Origin: an uncultured Uliginosibacterium sp.
Lineage (GTDB): Bacteria; Pseudomonadota; Gammaproteobacteria; Burkholderiales; Rhodocyclaceae
NCBI GenBank assembly: GCA_945957295.1
Contig: CAMFLH010000003.1
Span: 1 to 54,756, forward strand
DNA length: 54,756 nt
Direction: 5' to 3'
Numbering within the stretch: position 1 is the first letter of the stretch; each line of letters opens with the position of its first letter. Shown here in pieces: positions 46,251-54,710 of the stretch. A model generated the notes under the pieces. It did no database searches. It saw nothing but the letters and a program-made list of their open reading frames with translations, and had not been told where the DNA came from. Both the position numbers and the translations under genes were made by a program.

Positions 46251-49052
46251 TTACTTCGCGTGCATCGCCTTGATGTCACCGACACGGCCGGCGGCATGGC
46301 AGACCATGCAAGTCTCCGTCGTGCCCAGCGCTGCACTGCGCGCCGCGTACACCGAACCACCGTTGGCGGTGATGTGCGACTGAGCCAGCGAGGAGTCGTG
46401 GCAGGCGAAGCAGGCGGTCGTGATCGGAGAGATCACCGCTGTGGTCCCGGCCGCTGCTGTCGAGGTGCCGGTCGCCGCGGCGTAGGCGAAGCCAGAGCCG
46501 TAGTTGTAGACGTTGTCCTTGATCACATACGGCGACAGCGAGAACGCGGCAACCGGATCAGCCGAGGCGGTGCCGTTGAACTTGCCGGTCGCGACGGTGC
46601 GGTAGAGCCGATTCGGCACTGCGGCGGCGGAGTCCGCAGCGCTGAAGTCGTACGTGCCGGGCAGGTGGCAGGTCTCGCATTGCTTCAGCACACCGGGGTA
46701 GCCGACATCGGCGAACGATTCGGTCGTACTCGACGCGTGCCAGGTGAATTTGACGTCACGCATGGAGCCCGCGTGGATCGAATGCACGAAGCTTGTCGAG
46801 TCGGCCGACCAGCCGCTGCTGGTGCGGTTCGGCGTATGGCACCACGAGCAGGTCGTACCGTCGTTGCGCTGTCCAGCGTGGAAGGCGTCCTCGGTAAAGG
46901 TGCCGAGTTCCTGGTGGCAGGCGTTGCAACGCTTGTCTTCGACGATCGCGCGGCGGCCGGTGTAGCCGGTGGCCACCTTCTGCGCGTTCGGCGCGATCAC
47001 GATCAGGCCGCCCGTGAGGTTAGGCATGTTCGCGACCGGGGTGCCGGTAGCCGCTGCGGTCGGGTAAGCCGCCAGATTGCCCTGCGTCAGCGGGGGCGTG
47101 CTGGAGAGGCTGTAGGAGTAACCGATGCCACCCGTCAGCATCTTCGCCGTGGTCGGAATCACCACGCCAGTGAGCGTGACGGTGTAGTACCCGTCAGCAT
47201 CCGGGCCGGTTAGCGTGCCCGCGCCCGTGCCGGTCGCCTTGCCGTTCCAGATGCTGCGCAGATAGCCGGATACCGAGGCGTTGAAGTCAGCCGGTGCGGT
47301 GATGCCGTCCTGCGGCACCGAGAACACGAAGTAGGCGCTCGGCGAGCCGAAGAAGTTGTTCCACATCTCCTGCGTGGCGACCGGCTTCGTCGAGTCGAAG
47401 GTGTTGAAGTCTGCCCGTACGCCATCCTGAAGCATGCGGAAGACGATCACCGGCTGCTTGCTGGCGTTGACCGACACGCTCTTGATGTCGTAGCTGACCT
47501 TGATCGCACCTGCCGGCAGGCGGCTGGTGTTTGAAGCAATCCACGCAGCGTTGGTGTTCGCGTTCGTGCCACCGGCAAGCAGCGAGTTGGTGGGATTCGG
47601 CGGCGTTACCGGCGTATGCGCGATATCGATGCCCTCCGGCTTATGGCAGGTGCTGCACATCGAGTCGTCGGACTGCGGGCCGGCCGGGTGGGCATTGGTC
47701 GTCGAGGTCAGGCCCTTTGCTGCGTCAGCTAGCGTGACGCCGGTGCCGGTCGCGAAGTTGATGCCATCGTGGCACGAGCCGCAAGCGAGGCGGTTCGGCA
47801 TGGCTTTCCAGTTGTCGCCCTGCGAGGTCTTCGCGGTCGAGGTGGCGGAGCCGTCATGGCACTTCGTACAGTTGCGGATGTCCTGCGGGTAACCCACTTC
47901 GTTCGGCAGTACGCCTGCGTAGTTATAGTTCTTCTTCGCGAGCAGCTTACCGTTGTGGATTTTGTGGATGTAGTTCGGCAGGTTACCAACCGCGCGACCA
48001 TCCACGACATCGGTGGATTTCGACGTGAACGTCAGCGTCGACGAATTGATCGTCGCTTCGACCTTGCCGTACTTGCGCTGTTCAGTGTGGCAGACCACGC
48101 AGTACTGCACATTGTTGCGGTTGCCGCCGTGGAAGCCGGCGCCGGAGCTCTCGGTGCTGTCGCCCGGAATGCCGCCCAGCTGACGGTGGCACTCGTTGCA
48201 CTTGGCGGTTGCAACGATATCGCGCCCGGATTCGGTCACTTTCTGACCGGTTGCAGGCACGAAGTCGTAGATGTAATCCACCGGCTTGGTCATCGGTACC
48301 GCAGCGTAGGCTGACGTGGCGCCCGTTGGCGTGTTGGTGCCGGTACCCGGTGCATTGCCTGAAACCTGGATCGTCAGGCGGTGGGTCAGGTTCGGTTCGT
48401 AGGTCAGGTCGCCGAGGTCGGCCTTGTTGTTGGGGGCTGCCACGGTCATTGCGTCGACATCGGCTTTGATCTTCGTGATGTCGCGGTAGAACGTGTAGGT
48501 GTAGGTGCCGTCCTTGTTATCGACCAACGTACCGGTGTTGTCGGTCGTCGGGCGGGTTGGTGCGGCAGCGGCGGTGGTGGTCGGCACCGTCGTGACGATG
48601 TAGCTGACCCACTTCGCCGGTGCGCCGTTGGTCCCCGGCACCATCTTTGCGATCGAGAAGGCGAGGTTGGTGAGGCCGGCGACCGTGGCCGTGCTGCTCT
48701 TGGATGTGTTGCCAAGGCCCACCACCGGATAGCCGGAGGCGTCGGTGACCTTGAAGGTCACCACGGGCGGGCTGGAGATGGTCACACCGGTAACGGTGAC
48801 TTGGGGGGCGAGCGAAGCCCAAGCGGCGGATGCGGCATCCGTCGGAGTTGCGTTGTTGCTGGGCACCAAGACGACGCCGGCGCCCGGGCCGGAAGGGCCG
48901 GATGGGCCGGAAGGGCCCGACGGGCCGCTGGGGCCTTGAGGTCCGGTTGGGCCAGCGGGGCCACTGTCACCACCGCCACAACCGATCAGCGTGGTGGCCA
49001 GCACGCCTGCGAGCAGGTAGCCGAGCCAAACGCGGCCTTTTTTCTTGTCCAT
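46251..49052 (-). CDS. mtrC: OmcA/MtrC-family decaheme outer-membrane lipoprotein
   Basis: The 933-residue lipoprotein (lipobox LIGC, lipidated C25) has ten CXXCH sites in two groups of five. The first group lies between about residues 290 and 470, the second between about 715 and 925. A beta-rich domain precedes each group, the four-domain plan of MtrC/OmcA. It is longer than Shewanella MtrC (about 670) and carries a collagen-like tether after the lipidated cysteine. It probably reduces minerals, humics or electrodes at the surface. The start has GGAGAAG in front and is the first gene of the minus-strand operon. Confidence 0.94.
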   Translation of the reverse strand: MDKKKGRVWLGYLLAGVLATTLIGCGGGDSGPAGPTGPQGPSGPSGPSGPSGPSGPGAGVVLVPSNNATPTDAASAAWASLAPQVTVTGVTISSPPVVTFKVTDASGYPVVGLGNTSKSSTATVAGLTNLAFSIAKMVPGTNGAPAKWVSYIVTTVPTTTAAAAPTRPTTDNTGTLVDNKDGTYTYTFYRDITKIKADVDAMTVAAPNNKADLGDLTYEPNLTHRLTIQVSGNAPGTGTNTPTGATSAYAAVPMTKPVDYIYDFVPATGQKVTESGRDIVATAKCNECHRQLGGIPGDSTESSGAGFHGGNRNNVQYCVVCHTEQRKYGKVEATINSSTLTFTSKSTDVVDGRAVGNLPNYIHKIHNGKLLAKKNYNYAGVLPNEVGYPQDIRNCTKCHDGSATSTAKTSQGDNWKAMPNRLACGSCHDGINFATGTGVTLADAAKGLTSTTNAHPAGPQSDDSMCSTCHKPEGIDIAHTPVTPPNPTNSLLAGGTNANTNAAWIASNTSRLPAGAIKVSYDIKSVSVNASKQPVIVFRMLQDGVRADFNTFDSTKPVATQEMWNNFFGSPSAYFVFSVPQDGITAPADFNASVSGYLRSIWNGKATGTGAGTLTGPDADGYYTVTLTGVVIPTTAKMLTGGIGYSYSLSSTPPLTQGNLAAYPTAAATGTPVANMPNLTGGLIVIAPNAQKVATGYTGRRAIVEDKRCNACHQELGTFTEDAFHAGQRNDGTTCSWCHTPNRTSSGWSADSTSFVHSIHAGSMRDVKFTWHASSTTESFADVGYPGVLKQCETCHLPGTYDFSAADSAAAVPNRLYRTVATGKFNGTASADPVAAFSLSPYVIKDNVYNYGSGFAYAAATGTSTAAAGTTAVISPITTACFACHDSSLAQSHITANGGSVYAARSAALGTTETCMVCHAAGRVGDIKAMHAK
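48882..48962 (-). repeat. Collagen-like Gly-Pro-X repeat in the surface cytochrome
   Basis: Nine consecutive GPX triplets occupy residues 31-57, six residues after the lipidated cysteine: GPA, GPT, GPQ, five GPS and GPG. The DNA is a low-complexity GGCCC-rich repeat. It likely forms an extended tether; a triple helix would need trimerisation. Confidence 0.9.
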
Positions 49053-49187
49053 GAATCTTCTCCCCGACGTCCACCCAAAAGGTGCAACTCAAGACGCATC
49101 AATTTCTGAGGGCCTGCCGGTGATCAAATCGCCACCCCGCTCCCCCGCTTTGTGCCCCGAATCTACGTGTGGACACAATAATTCTTC

Positions 49188-49199
49188 TGATTTAGATCA
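49188..49199. promoter_or_regulatory. Candidate FNR/ANR site upstream of the mtrC-like gene
   Basis: TGAT-TTAG-ATCA matches the inner eight bases of the FNR consensus TTGAT-N4-ATCAA, 136 bases before the cytochrome start. Oxygen control would suit anaerobic respiration. Confidence 0.45.
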
Positions 49200-49348
49200 T
49201 TAAGGCGCCGCGATCCAGCTTCGGAAAAGACGGCGCGGAGTCAGTTCCCAAGCGGGCTTGCGTGGATTTGCAAGGTGTTCGCCCGTAAACGGCTGTTACA
49301 ACTCGATACAACTTGTGGTGTCGTGATTTGGAACTTAGTCTCTTTTTT

Positions 49349-49362
49349 GGGTGACGTCACCC
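49349..49362. promoter_or_regulatory. Perfect 14-bp palindrome GGGTGACGTCACCC
   Basis: The palindrome lies in the 627-bp gap 49053-49679, next to a T-run (49343-49348). It looks like a dimeric-regulator operator, but I cannot name the protein. Confidence 0.4.
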
Positions 49363-49383
49363 GGTTCGATGCCCGTTTGCGCC

Positions 49384-49430
49384 AAACGCAGCAGCCACAA
49401 GGCTTGCGCGTTTGTGTGGCTGCGTTTTTT
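49384..49430 (+). terminator. Terminator-like hairpin with no upstream plus-strand gene
   Basis: AAACGCAG-CAG-CCACA pairs with TGTGG-CTGCGTTT (three-base bulge), followed by six Ts at 49425-49430. No plus-strand protein gene lies before it back to 49053, so it could end a small RNA or act as an attenuator in a long leader of the FAH gene. Confidence 0.5.
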
Positions 49431-49679
49431 GTCCTGTGCTGACGATCCGGCGCGCGGACGTGAGTTCCAGCGCCCTCAAGAGCATTGTCGGTCGTCAAGG
49501 CGATTTCTGAAGGGCATGCCAAACGCATCGCCGTAACCGGCTGGTAGTGGAAGGTACTGTGGCGTATTGACAACACCCTGCGCGCGTCACGAGGCGATGA
49601 CTCGCGCGCTGTTGGGTGGCGCTTCGTCGGCTCGCCGTTCAGAATGCGCCGCTTCCGACCCGAAGAGAGCACAAGAAAC

Positions 49680-50378
49680 ATGACCTATGTCTTCGAGCCG
49701 CCGGCACGACCGGCCGTGCCCGTAGCCGGCAGCGATGCGCTGTTCCCGGTGCGGCGCATTTTCTGCGTGGCGCGCAACTACGCGGCCCATGCGCGCGAGA
49801 TGGGGCATGACCCGGAGCGCGAACCGCCGTTCTTCTTCTGCAAGCCGGCCGACGCGGTGCTGCCGGTGGCCTCCGGCGCGCTGGGGGCACTGCCTTATCC
49901 GCAGGCGACGCAGAACCTGCATCACGAATTCGAGCTGGTGGTGGCCCTGGGAAAGGGCGGGCGAGATCTCACGCTGGAACAGGCCGCCGAGTGCGTGTGG
50001 GGTTATGCCTGCGGCTTCGACATGACGCGGCGGGATCTGCAGGCACGCGCCAAGGAGAAGGGGCAGCCCTGGGATTCGGGCAAGGCGTTTGATTACGCTG
50101 CGCCGATTTCGCACATCCTGCATCGTGGCCATGCGCCGCTGCTCGCGACCGGCGAGATCGTGCTGAAGGTCAACGGCGAGGAACGTCAGCGCGGTGATTT
50201 GTCCGACATGACCTGGTCGATCCCTGAAGTGATTGCGCACCTGTCGCGCCTCTGGACGCTCAAGACGGGCGACCTGGTTTTCACCGGCACGCCCGAGGGG
50301 GTCGGGCCTGTCGTGTCGGGAGACCGTATGGAAGGTCACATCGAGGGCGTCGGATCCATTTCGATCCTTGTTTCCTGA
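49680..50378 (+). CDS. Fumarylacetoacetate hydrolase family protein
   Basis: The 232-residue protein has the FAH fold pattern: FCVARNYAAHAREMGHDP, FFFCKPADAV, the metal-binding HHEFELVVALGKGG and GFDMTRRDLQ, then FTGTPEGVGPV. Size fits the small FAH subgroup that includes fumarylpyruvate hydrolase and oxaloacetate tautomerase. The exact substrate is not determined. A DUF2147 gene follows nine bases later. Confidence 0.92.
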   Translation: MTYVFEPPARPAVPVAGSDALFPVRRIFCVARNYAAHAREMGHDPEREPPFFFCKPADAVLPVASGALGALPYPQATQNLHHEFELVVALGKGGRDLTLEQAAECVWGYACGFDMTRRDLQARAKEKGQPWDSGKAFDYAAPISHILHRGHAPLLATGEIVLKVNGEERQRGDLSDMTWSIPEVIAHLSRLWTLKTGDLVFTGTPEGVGPVVSGDRMEGHIEGVGSISILVS

Positions 50379-50387
50379 GGGGGGCGC

Positions 50388-50819
50388 ATGAAAGCAGCAA
50401 TCTGGCTGGCGGTTCTGGTCGCAGGCGGCGCTTGGGCGAACGAGCCCAGCGCAGAGGGGCGCTGGAAGACGATCAGCGATGAGGACGGCAAGCCGCGCTC
50501 GATTGTGCGCATCGAGGACCGCGCGGGTAACTTCGAGGCGGTGATCGAGAAGGTGTTCTTCAAACCCGGCGAGAGCACCGACCCGGTGTGCGACAAATGT
50601 ACCGACGCACGCAAGGGGCAGAAGATCATCGGCCTGAAAATCATGAGCGGGCTCAAGCGCGATGGGCGGAGCTACGAGGGGGGCGAGATCCTCGATCCGG
50701 ACAACGGCAAGGTCTACCGCGCGAAAATGACCCTGTCGCCCGACGGCAAGTCGCTTGAGGTTCGCGGCTTCATCGGCGTTTCACTATTCGGGCGCAGCCA
50801 GACCTGGGTGCGCGAGTAA
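50388..50819 (+). CDS. DUF2147 secreted protein
   Basis: The 143-residue protein has a signal peptide ending at AWA and the DUF2147 pattern: EGRWKTISDEDGKPRSIVRI, a CDKC pair, IIGLKIMSGLK and LEVRGFIGVSLFGRSQTWVR. The fold is lipocalin-like in structural studies of the family, with unknown function. It probably shares a transcript with the FAH gene. Confidence 0.9.
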   Translation: MKAAIWLAVLVAGGAWANEPSAEGRWKTISDEDGKPRSIVRIEDRAGNFEAVIEKVFFKPGESTDPVCDKCTDARKGQKIIGLKIMSGLKRDGRSYEGGEILDPDNGKVYRAKMTLSPDGKSLEVRGFIGVSLFGRSQTWVRE

Positions 50820-50909
50820 GCTGCGGCACCGTTATGACCCCGCCGCGTCCGGCGCTTACGCCCGCCCGTGACGGGGCTTCTCCAACGTAAGCATTGCGCG
50901 GCAGGGTGA

Positions 50910-51995
50910 ATGCGCCCGGCAGCGCCTTCCTATATGACCGAACCCGCTTTCCGATTGCGCGCTGGCGCACGTGCGCTGGAGCACATTCGCCGCAACGGCT
51001 TGTCGCCGGACGACATCGCGTGCATTCCGGCGGCCGCTGGCGGGCCCAAGGGCCTGGCCCTGATTCCACTCGATCGTTGGCTGTTCGGCGAGTGGTTGCC
51101 TGGTGGCGCGAAGATGCCGACGCTGGTGGGCGCTTCGATCGGCGCATGGCGCATGAGCGCCGGCGCACAGGCCAATCCGCTTGCGGCACTGGACCGCCTG
51201 GCTCATGCGTATGTCCACAGCCAGCGCTACCGCGTCGGGGTGACGCCGGCCGAGGTGGCGCAGAAAATCGTCGGGCTCGCCGAATCGGTGGCGCGACCCT
51301 GGGCTACGCGTGCTGATGTGCCCTTGCGGGTGATCGTGTCGCGTGCGGTCGGACCCTTGGCGGGGCGCACCTCGCGCACGGCCTTCGCGCGGATCGCCGT
51401 GTCGAATACGTTGTCGCGCGCCCGCCTTGCGAAACATCTGGATCGGCATGTGTTCGCGAGCGCCCCAGTCAGCCCGCTCGATGCACTGTGGCAAGACCCG
51501 TTCGCGACGCAGCAACACCCGTTGACCGCAGAGAACTGTGTCGCGGCACTCACCGCATCGGGCTCGATTCCGCTGATCTGTGACGCGGTTGGACGCATCC
51601 CCGGCGTGCCGGATGCGCATTACTGGGATGGCGGGCTGATCGACTACCACATCCATCTGCCTTACCACCGGTTACCGGGCCTGACGCTTTACCCGCACTT
51701 CGTCGAAGGCGTCGTGCCCGGTTGGCTGGACAAGTTCCTGCCGTGGCGAAAGCAGGGCTTTGGCAAGGGGGCCGAGTGGCTTTCCACCATGCTGCTGATC
51801 GCGCCGAGCCCCGCGCTCCTGGCCAAGCTGCCCAACGGCAAGCTGCCCGATCGCAACGACTTCTATCGTTACGCGCTGGATCACGACGCGCGCGAGGCCG
51901 CGTGGCGGCGCGCAATGGGCGAATGCGAGCGGATCGCCGAGGCCTTTGCGCGCTGGGTCGAGAAGCCCGACCCAGCGGTGCTGTTGCCGCTCTGA
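50910..51995 (+). CDS. Patatin-like phospholipase family protein
   Basis: The product has up to 361 residues. The start is uncertain: 50910 has AGGGTGA just upstream, while 50934 lies nearer the conserved region. Patatin features are the oxyanion glycine run AAAGGPKGL, the nucleophile elbow GASIG (S76) and the DGG aspartate (D240). No signal peptide is visible, so it probably hydrolyses acyl lipids from the cytoplasmic side. Confidence 0.82.
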   Translation: MRPAAPSYMTEPAFRLRAGARALEHIRRNGLSPDDIACIPAAAGGPKGLALIPLDRWLFGEWLPGGAKMPTLVGASIGAWRMSAGAQANPLAALDRLAHAYVHSQRYRVGVTPAEVAQKIVGLAESVARPWATRADVPLRVIVSRAVGPLAGRTSRTAFARIAVSNTLSRARLAKHLDRHVFASAPVSPLDALWQDPFATQQHPLTAENCVAALTASGSIPLICDAVGRIPGVPDAHYWDGGLIDYHIHLPYHRLPGLTLYPHFVEGVVPGWLDKFLPWRKQGFGKGAEWLSTMLLIAPSPALLAKLPNGKLPDRNDFYRYALDHDAREAAWRRAMGECERIAEAFARWVEKPDPAVLLPL

Positions 51996-52004
51996 GCGGC
52001 GTCC

Positions 52005-53462
52005 TCAGGCCGCTGCGCGGATCAGACGCCGCAGCGTCGGCATCAGCAGGAACAACGCGATGCCGACCGCGAGGCTACCGAGGCCAAGTTCCAGGAACAG
52101 CGCGGAGTAGGCCGGGTTGGTCGACAGCGCAGCGCCTTCAGAGGGCTCCGGGATCATGCCGGAGAAGTCGCCCGCGAACAGCGAGGCCAGGCCAGTGACC
52201 AGCATCCAGCTGCCCATCATCACGCCTTGGTAGGCGCGCGGTGCGAGCTGGCCGATCATTGCGTAACCGATCGGCGAGATCAGCAGCTCGCCAACGCTCT
52301 GCAGCACATAGCTGGAGAACAGCCACACGAAGGCGGAGCGACCATCGCTGCCGGCCAGCGCGATGCCGGCGGGCAGTGCGAGGAAGCCGAGCCCCATCAG
52401 CACCAGCGCGAGCGCGAACTGCTTCGGAATGTCGATCGTCCAGCCGCGCGCGCGCAGGCGTACGAACAGTGCGGACATCAGCGGCCCACCCAGCACGATG
52501 ACCGCTGCGTTGATGTTCTGGATCCACTGCGGCGCGATCTCGAAGCCCATCACCATGCGGTCGACGTTGTTGAGTGCGAACAGCTGCAAGCCGTTCGGCG
52601 CCATCTGGTACAGCGTCCAGAACACCAGCGAACCGAGCGCGAGGATCAGGTAGGCCTTCATGTTGTTGCGCTCGCGCTCGTCGCGGTGCTTGAGCGTCAG
52701 CGCCAGTAGCCAGAGGCCGACCAGCGTGCAGATCCCCTTGACCAGCCAGCTCGTCGAATCGGTGTGCTGCAACATGATCCAAACCACTGGGACCAAGCCG
52801 ACGAGGATCGCGAGGCCTGCGAGGGCACGCAGCCGGAAGTGCGCCGGCGTGGCTTTCAGCAGCGGCGTGTCGAGATCGGCCAATACGCGCCAGTTGATAC
52901 CGGCGATCACGATTGCCAGTACGTTGCCGATCGTCGCGAAGATGAACAGGCTGGGGTAGTCGCCGGTGAGCTGGTAGTGGCCCGCGACCGTGAATCCGAC
53001 GAAGAAGCCGACGTTCATGCCGGCGTAGTTCCACAGGAAGGCGCCTTCGCGGCGGATATCGTCCGGGTGGAAGCGCTGCGTCAGCATCATGTTCAGGCAG
53101 GTCACGTTGAGCCCGCTGCCGGTCAGGAAGAGTGCGAGCCCGCTGTAGAACAGCCCCGTGGTGCCGCCGGCGATGGCCGCACAGCCGATCACCTGCAGCA
53201 CCATGCCGCCGACGAAGAGGTTGCGGTTGGAGAGGAAGCGCCCGCCGAGGTAACCGCCGAACAGGTGCAGGCCGTAGTTGAAGGCGCCGAAAACGCCCAT
53301 CGTCGCGGCCGCCTGCGCGTTGCTGAACTTCAGATGCTGGGTGGCGTACAGCACCAGCGTTGAATACAGCACCGCGAAGCCCAGTGTCGCGAAGATCTGG
53401 ATGAAGAAGAGCGCGCCGGCGCCCTCCGGGACGTTCGAGAGTCGGGCTTTCAGCGATGACAC
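52005..53462 (-). CDS. POT-like major facilitator transporter
   Basis: A GTG start at 53462 with GGAGA upstream gives 485 residues with about twelve or more membrane helices. YGLHLFGGYLGGRFLSNR and the late PIGYAMIGQLAPRAYQGVMMGSW resemble proton-dependent oligopeptide transporters. The first helix, however, reads FFIQIFATLGFAVLY where POT proteins have ExxERFxYY, the proton-coupling motif. It may carry peptides or another solute by a different coupling. Confidence 0.82.
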   Translation of the reverse strand: MSSLKARLSNVPEGAGALFFIQIFATLGFAVLYSTLVLYATQHLKFSNAQAAATMGVFGAFNYGLHLFGGYLGGRFLSNRNLFVGGMVLQVIGCAAIAGGTTGLFYSGLALFLTGSGLNVTCLNMMLTQRFHPDDIRREGAFLWNYAGMNVGFFVGFTVAGHYQLTGDYPSLFIFATIGNVLAIVIAGINWRVLADLDTPLLKATPAHFRLRALAGLAILVGLVPVVWIMLQHTDSTSWLVKGICTLVGLWLLALTLKHRDERERNNMKAYLILALGSLVFWTLYQMAPNGLQLFALNNVDRMVMGFEIAPQWIQNINAAVIVLGGPLMSALFVRLRARGWTIDIPKQFALALVLMGLGFLALPAGIALAGSDGRSAFVWLFSSYVLQSVGELLISPIGYAMIGQLAPRAYQGVMMGSWMLVTGLASLFAGDFSGMIPEPSEGAALSTNPAYSALFLELGLGSLAVGIALFLLMPTLRRLIRAAA

Positions 53463-53687
53463 GGGGTTCTCCGGGCTGGGGTGAGGGACGGGCTTGTGGC
53501 CCCGGGCGTGTATACCAGACGGGGCGGCGCTCACCAAACGGCAGCAAGCGGCCGGCGCGCCGTCCGTGTGCAAGGGTGATGGGTGATCAGCTGGCTGACC
53601 TCGATGCCGTCAAACCCGGCGGCAGATGCGCGGATATGATGTGTGGATATACCGGTTTATTGATCGTCGTACTTATCGAGACCTGCC

Positions 53688-54710
53688 ATGCGAATCCTGC
53701 GGCTACTGTTTCTGCTGTGCCTTTCGTTCCTGCTTGCCGCCTGCGGTGGCGGCGGCGGGAGTTCTGGTGGCGGTAACGGCGAGACGCCGCCTCCGACGCC
53801 GTCCGGCCTTTCCGTAACGGCAGGTGACGCGCAGGTGATCATCAGCTGGGCGGCCAGCAGCGGCGCAACGGCGTACCACGTGCTGCGCGCGACGAACGCG
53901 GGTGGGCCCTATACCGTCATCGCATCACCCGCTGCGGCGACTTACACCGATAGCGGATTGGTGAACGGCACGACCTACTTCTATGTGCTGACGGCCAGCA
54001 ATTCGGCCGGCGATAGCGCCCGCTCGGCCGAAGTGTCGGCCACGCCGGTGGCGGCGCTTGCACCGCCGACCGGGCTCAGTGCGCTGGCGGCCGACGCGCA
54101 GGTCAGCCTGAGCTGGAATGCGGTCGCTGCGGCCACCGTGTATCACGTCAAGCGCGCCACCAACGCCGGCGGCCCCTACACGCTGCTCGCGTCACCCGGC
54201 GTCGCGCACTTCACCGACACCGGGCGCAGCAACGGCACGCCTTACTACTACGTGGTGTCGGCGGTGACGGCCCAAGGTGAGAGCGCCGACAGCGCTGAGG
54301 TGTCCGCCACGCCGAGCACGGGCTTGCCGGTACTGCCGGCGGAGGATTCGACACGCAACCGCTTTGGCATGAACACCTGGTTCCTCAGTGATTGGGATGG
54401 TGGCCTTGCTTTCGTCGACGCGATGAAGCAGGCGCGCCCCTGGCAGGACGCGACCGACTGGCACAACCCGGTGGGTGGCATCGATGCGCTGGGTTGGCCG
54501 ACGGCGGACGCGTCCACGGTGGTGCTGACCGGAACGCCGGCGGAAATCAATGGCCGCTACAAACTCGTCTTCAATGGTCAGGCCGATGTGTCGCTGATGT
54601 GGGTCGGTGGCACGGTCAGCAACAAGGTCTACGACGCCGCCACGAACACCACGACGGCTGACGTCACCTATGCGGCGACGGCCACCGGTAGTGTCGGCAT
54701 CATCCTGAAG
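53688..54710 (+). CDS. Lipoprotein with two fibronectin type III repeats (3' end missing)
   Basis: The genuine part gives 341 residues. It has a lipoprotein signal (LLAAC followed by a Gly/Ser run), a Pro linker and two tandem fibronectin type III domains (about 36-120 and 125-210; AYHVLRATNAGGPYT and VYHVKRATNAGGPYT repeat units). A further domain starts NRFGMNTWFLSDWDGG and looks like the beginning of a secreted carbohydrate-active or cell-surface protein. Codons after 54710 come from adapter sequence, including the final LSLIHI. Confidence 0.85.

Noticed and set aside
49363-49378. GGTTCGATG followed by GCGCCA, resembling a tRNA T-arm and CCA end
   Set aside because: The flanking bases do not form a T-stem or acceptor stem, and no anticodon arm fits upstream.
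53820-54300. Tandem DNA repeat
   Set aside because: The similarity comes from two homologous fibronectin type III domains that have diverged, not from a recent nucleotide duplication.
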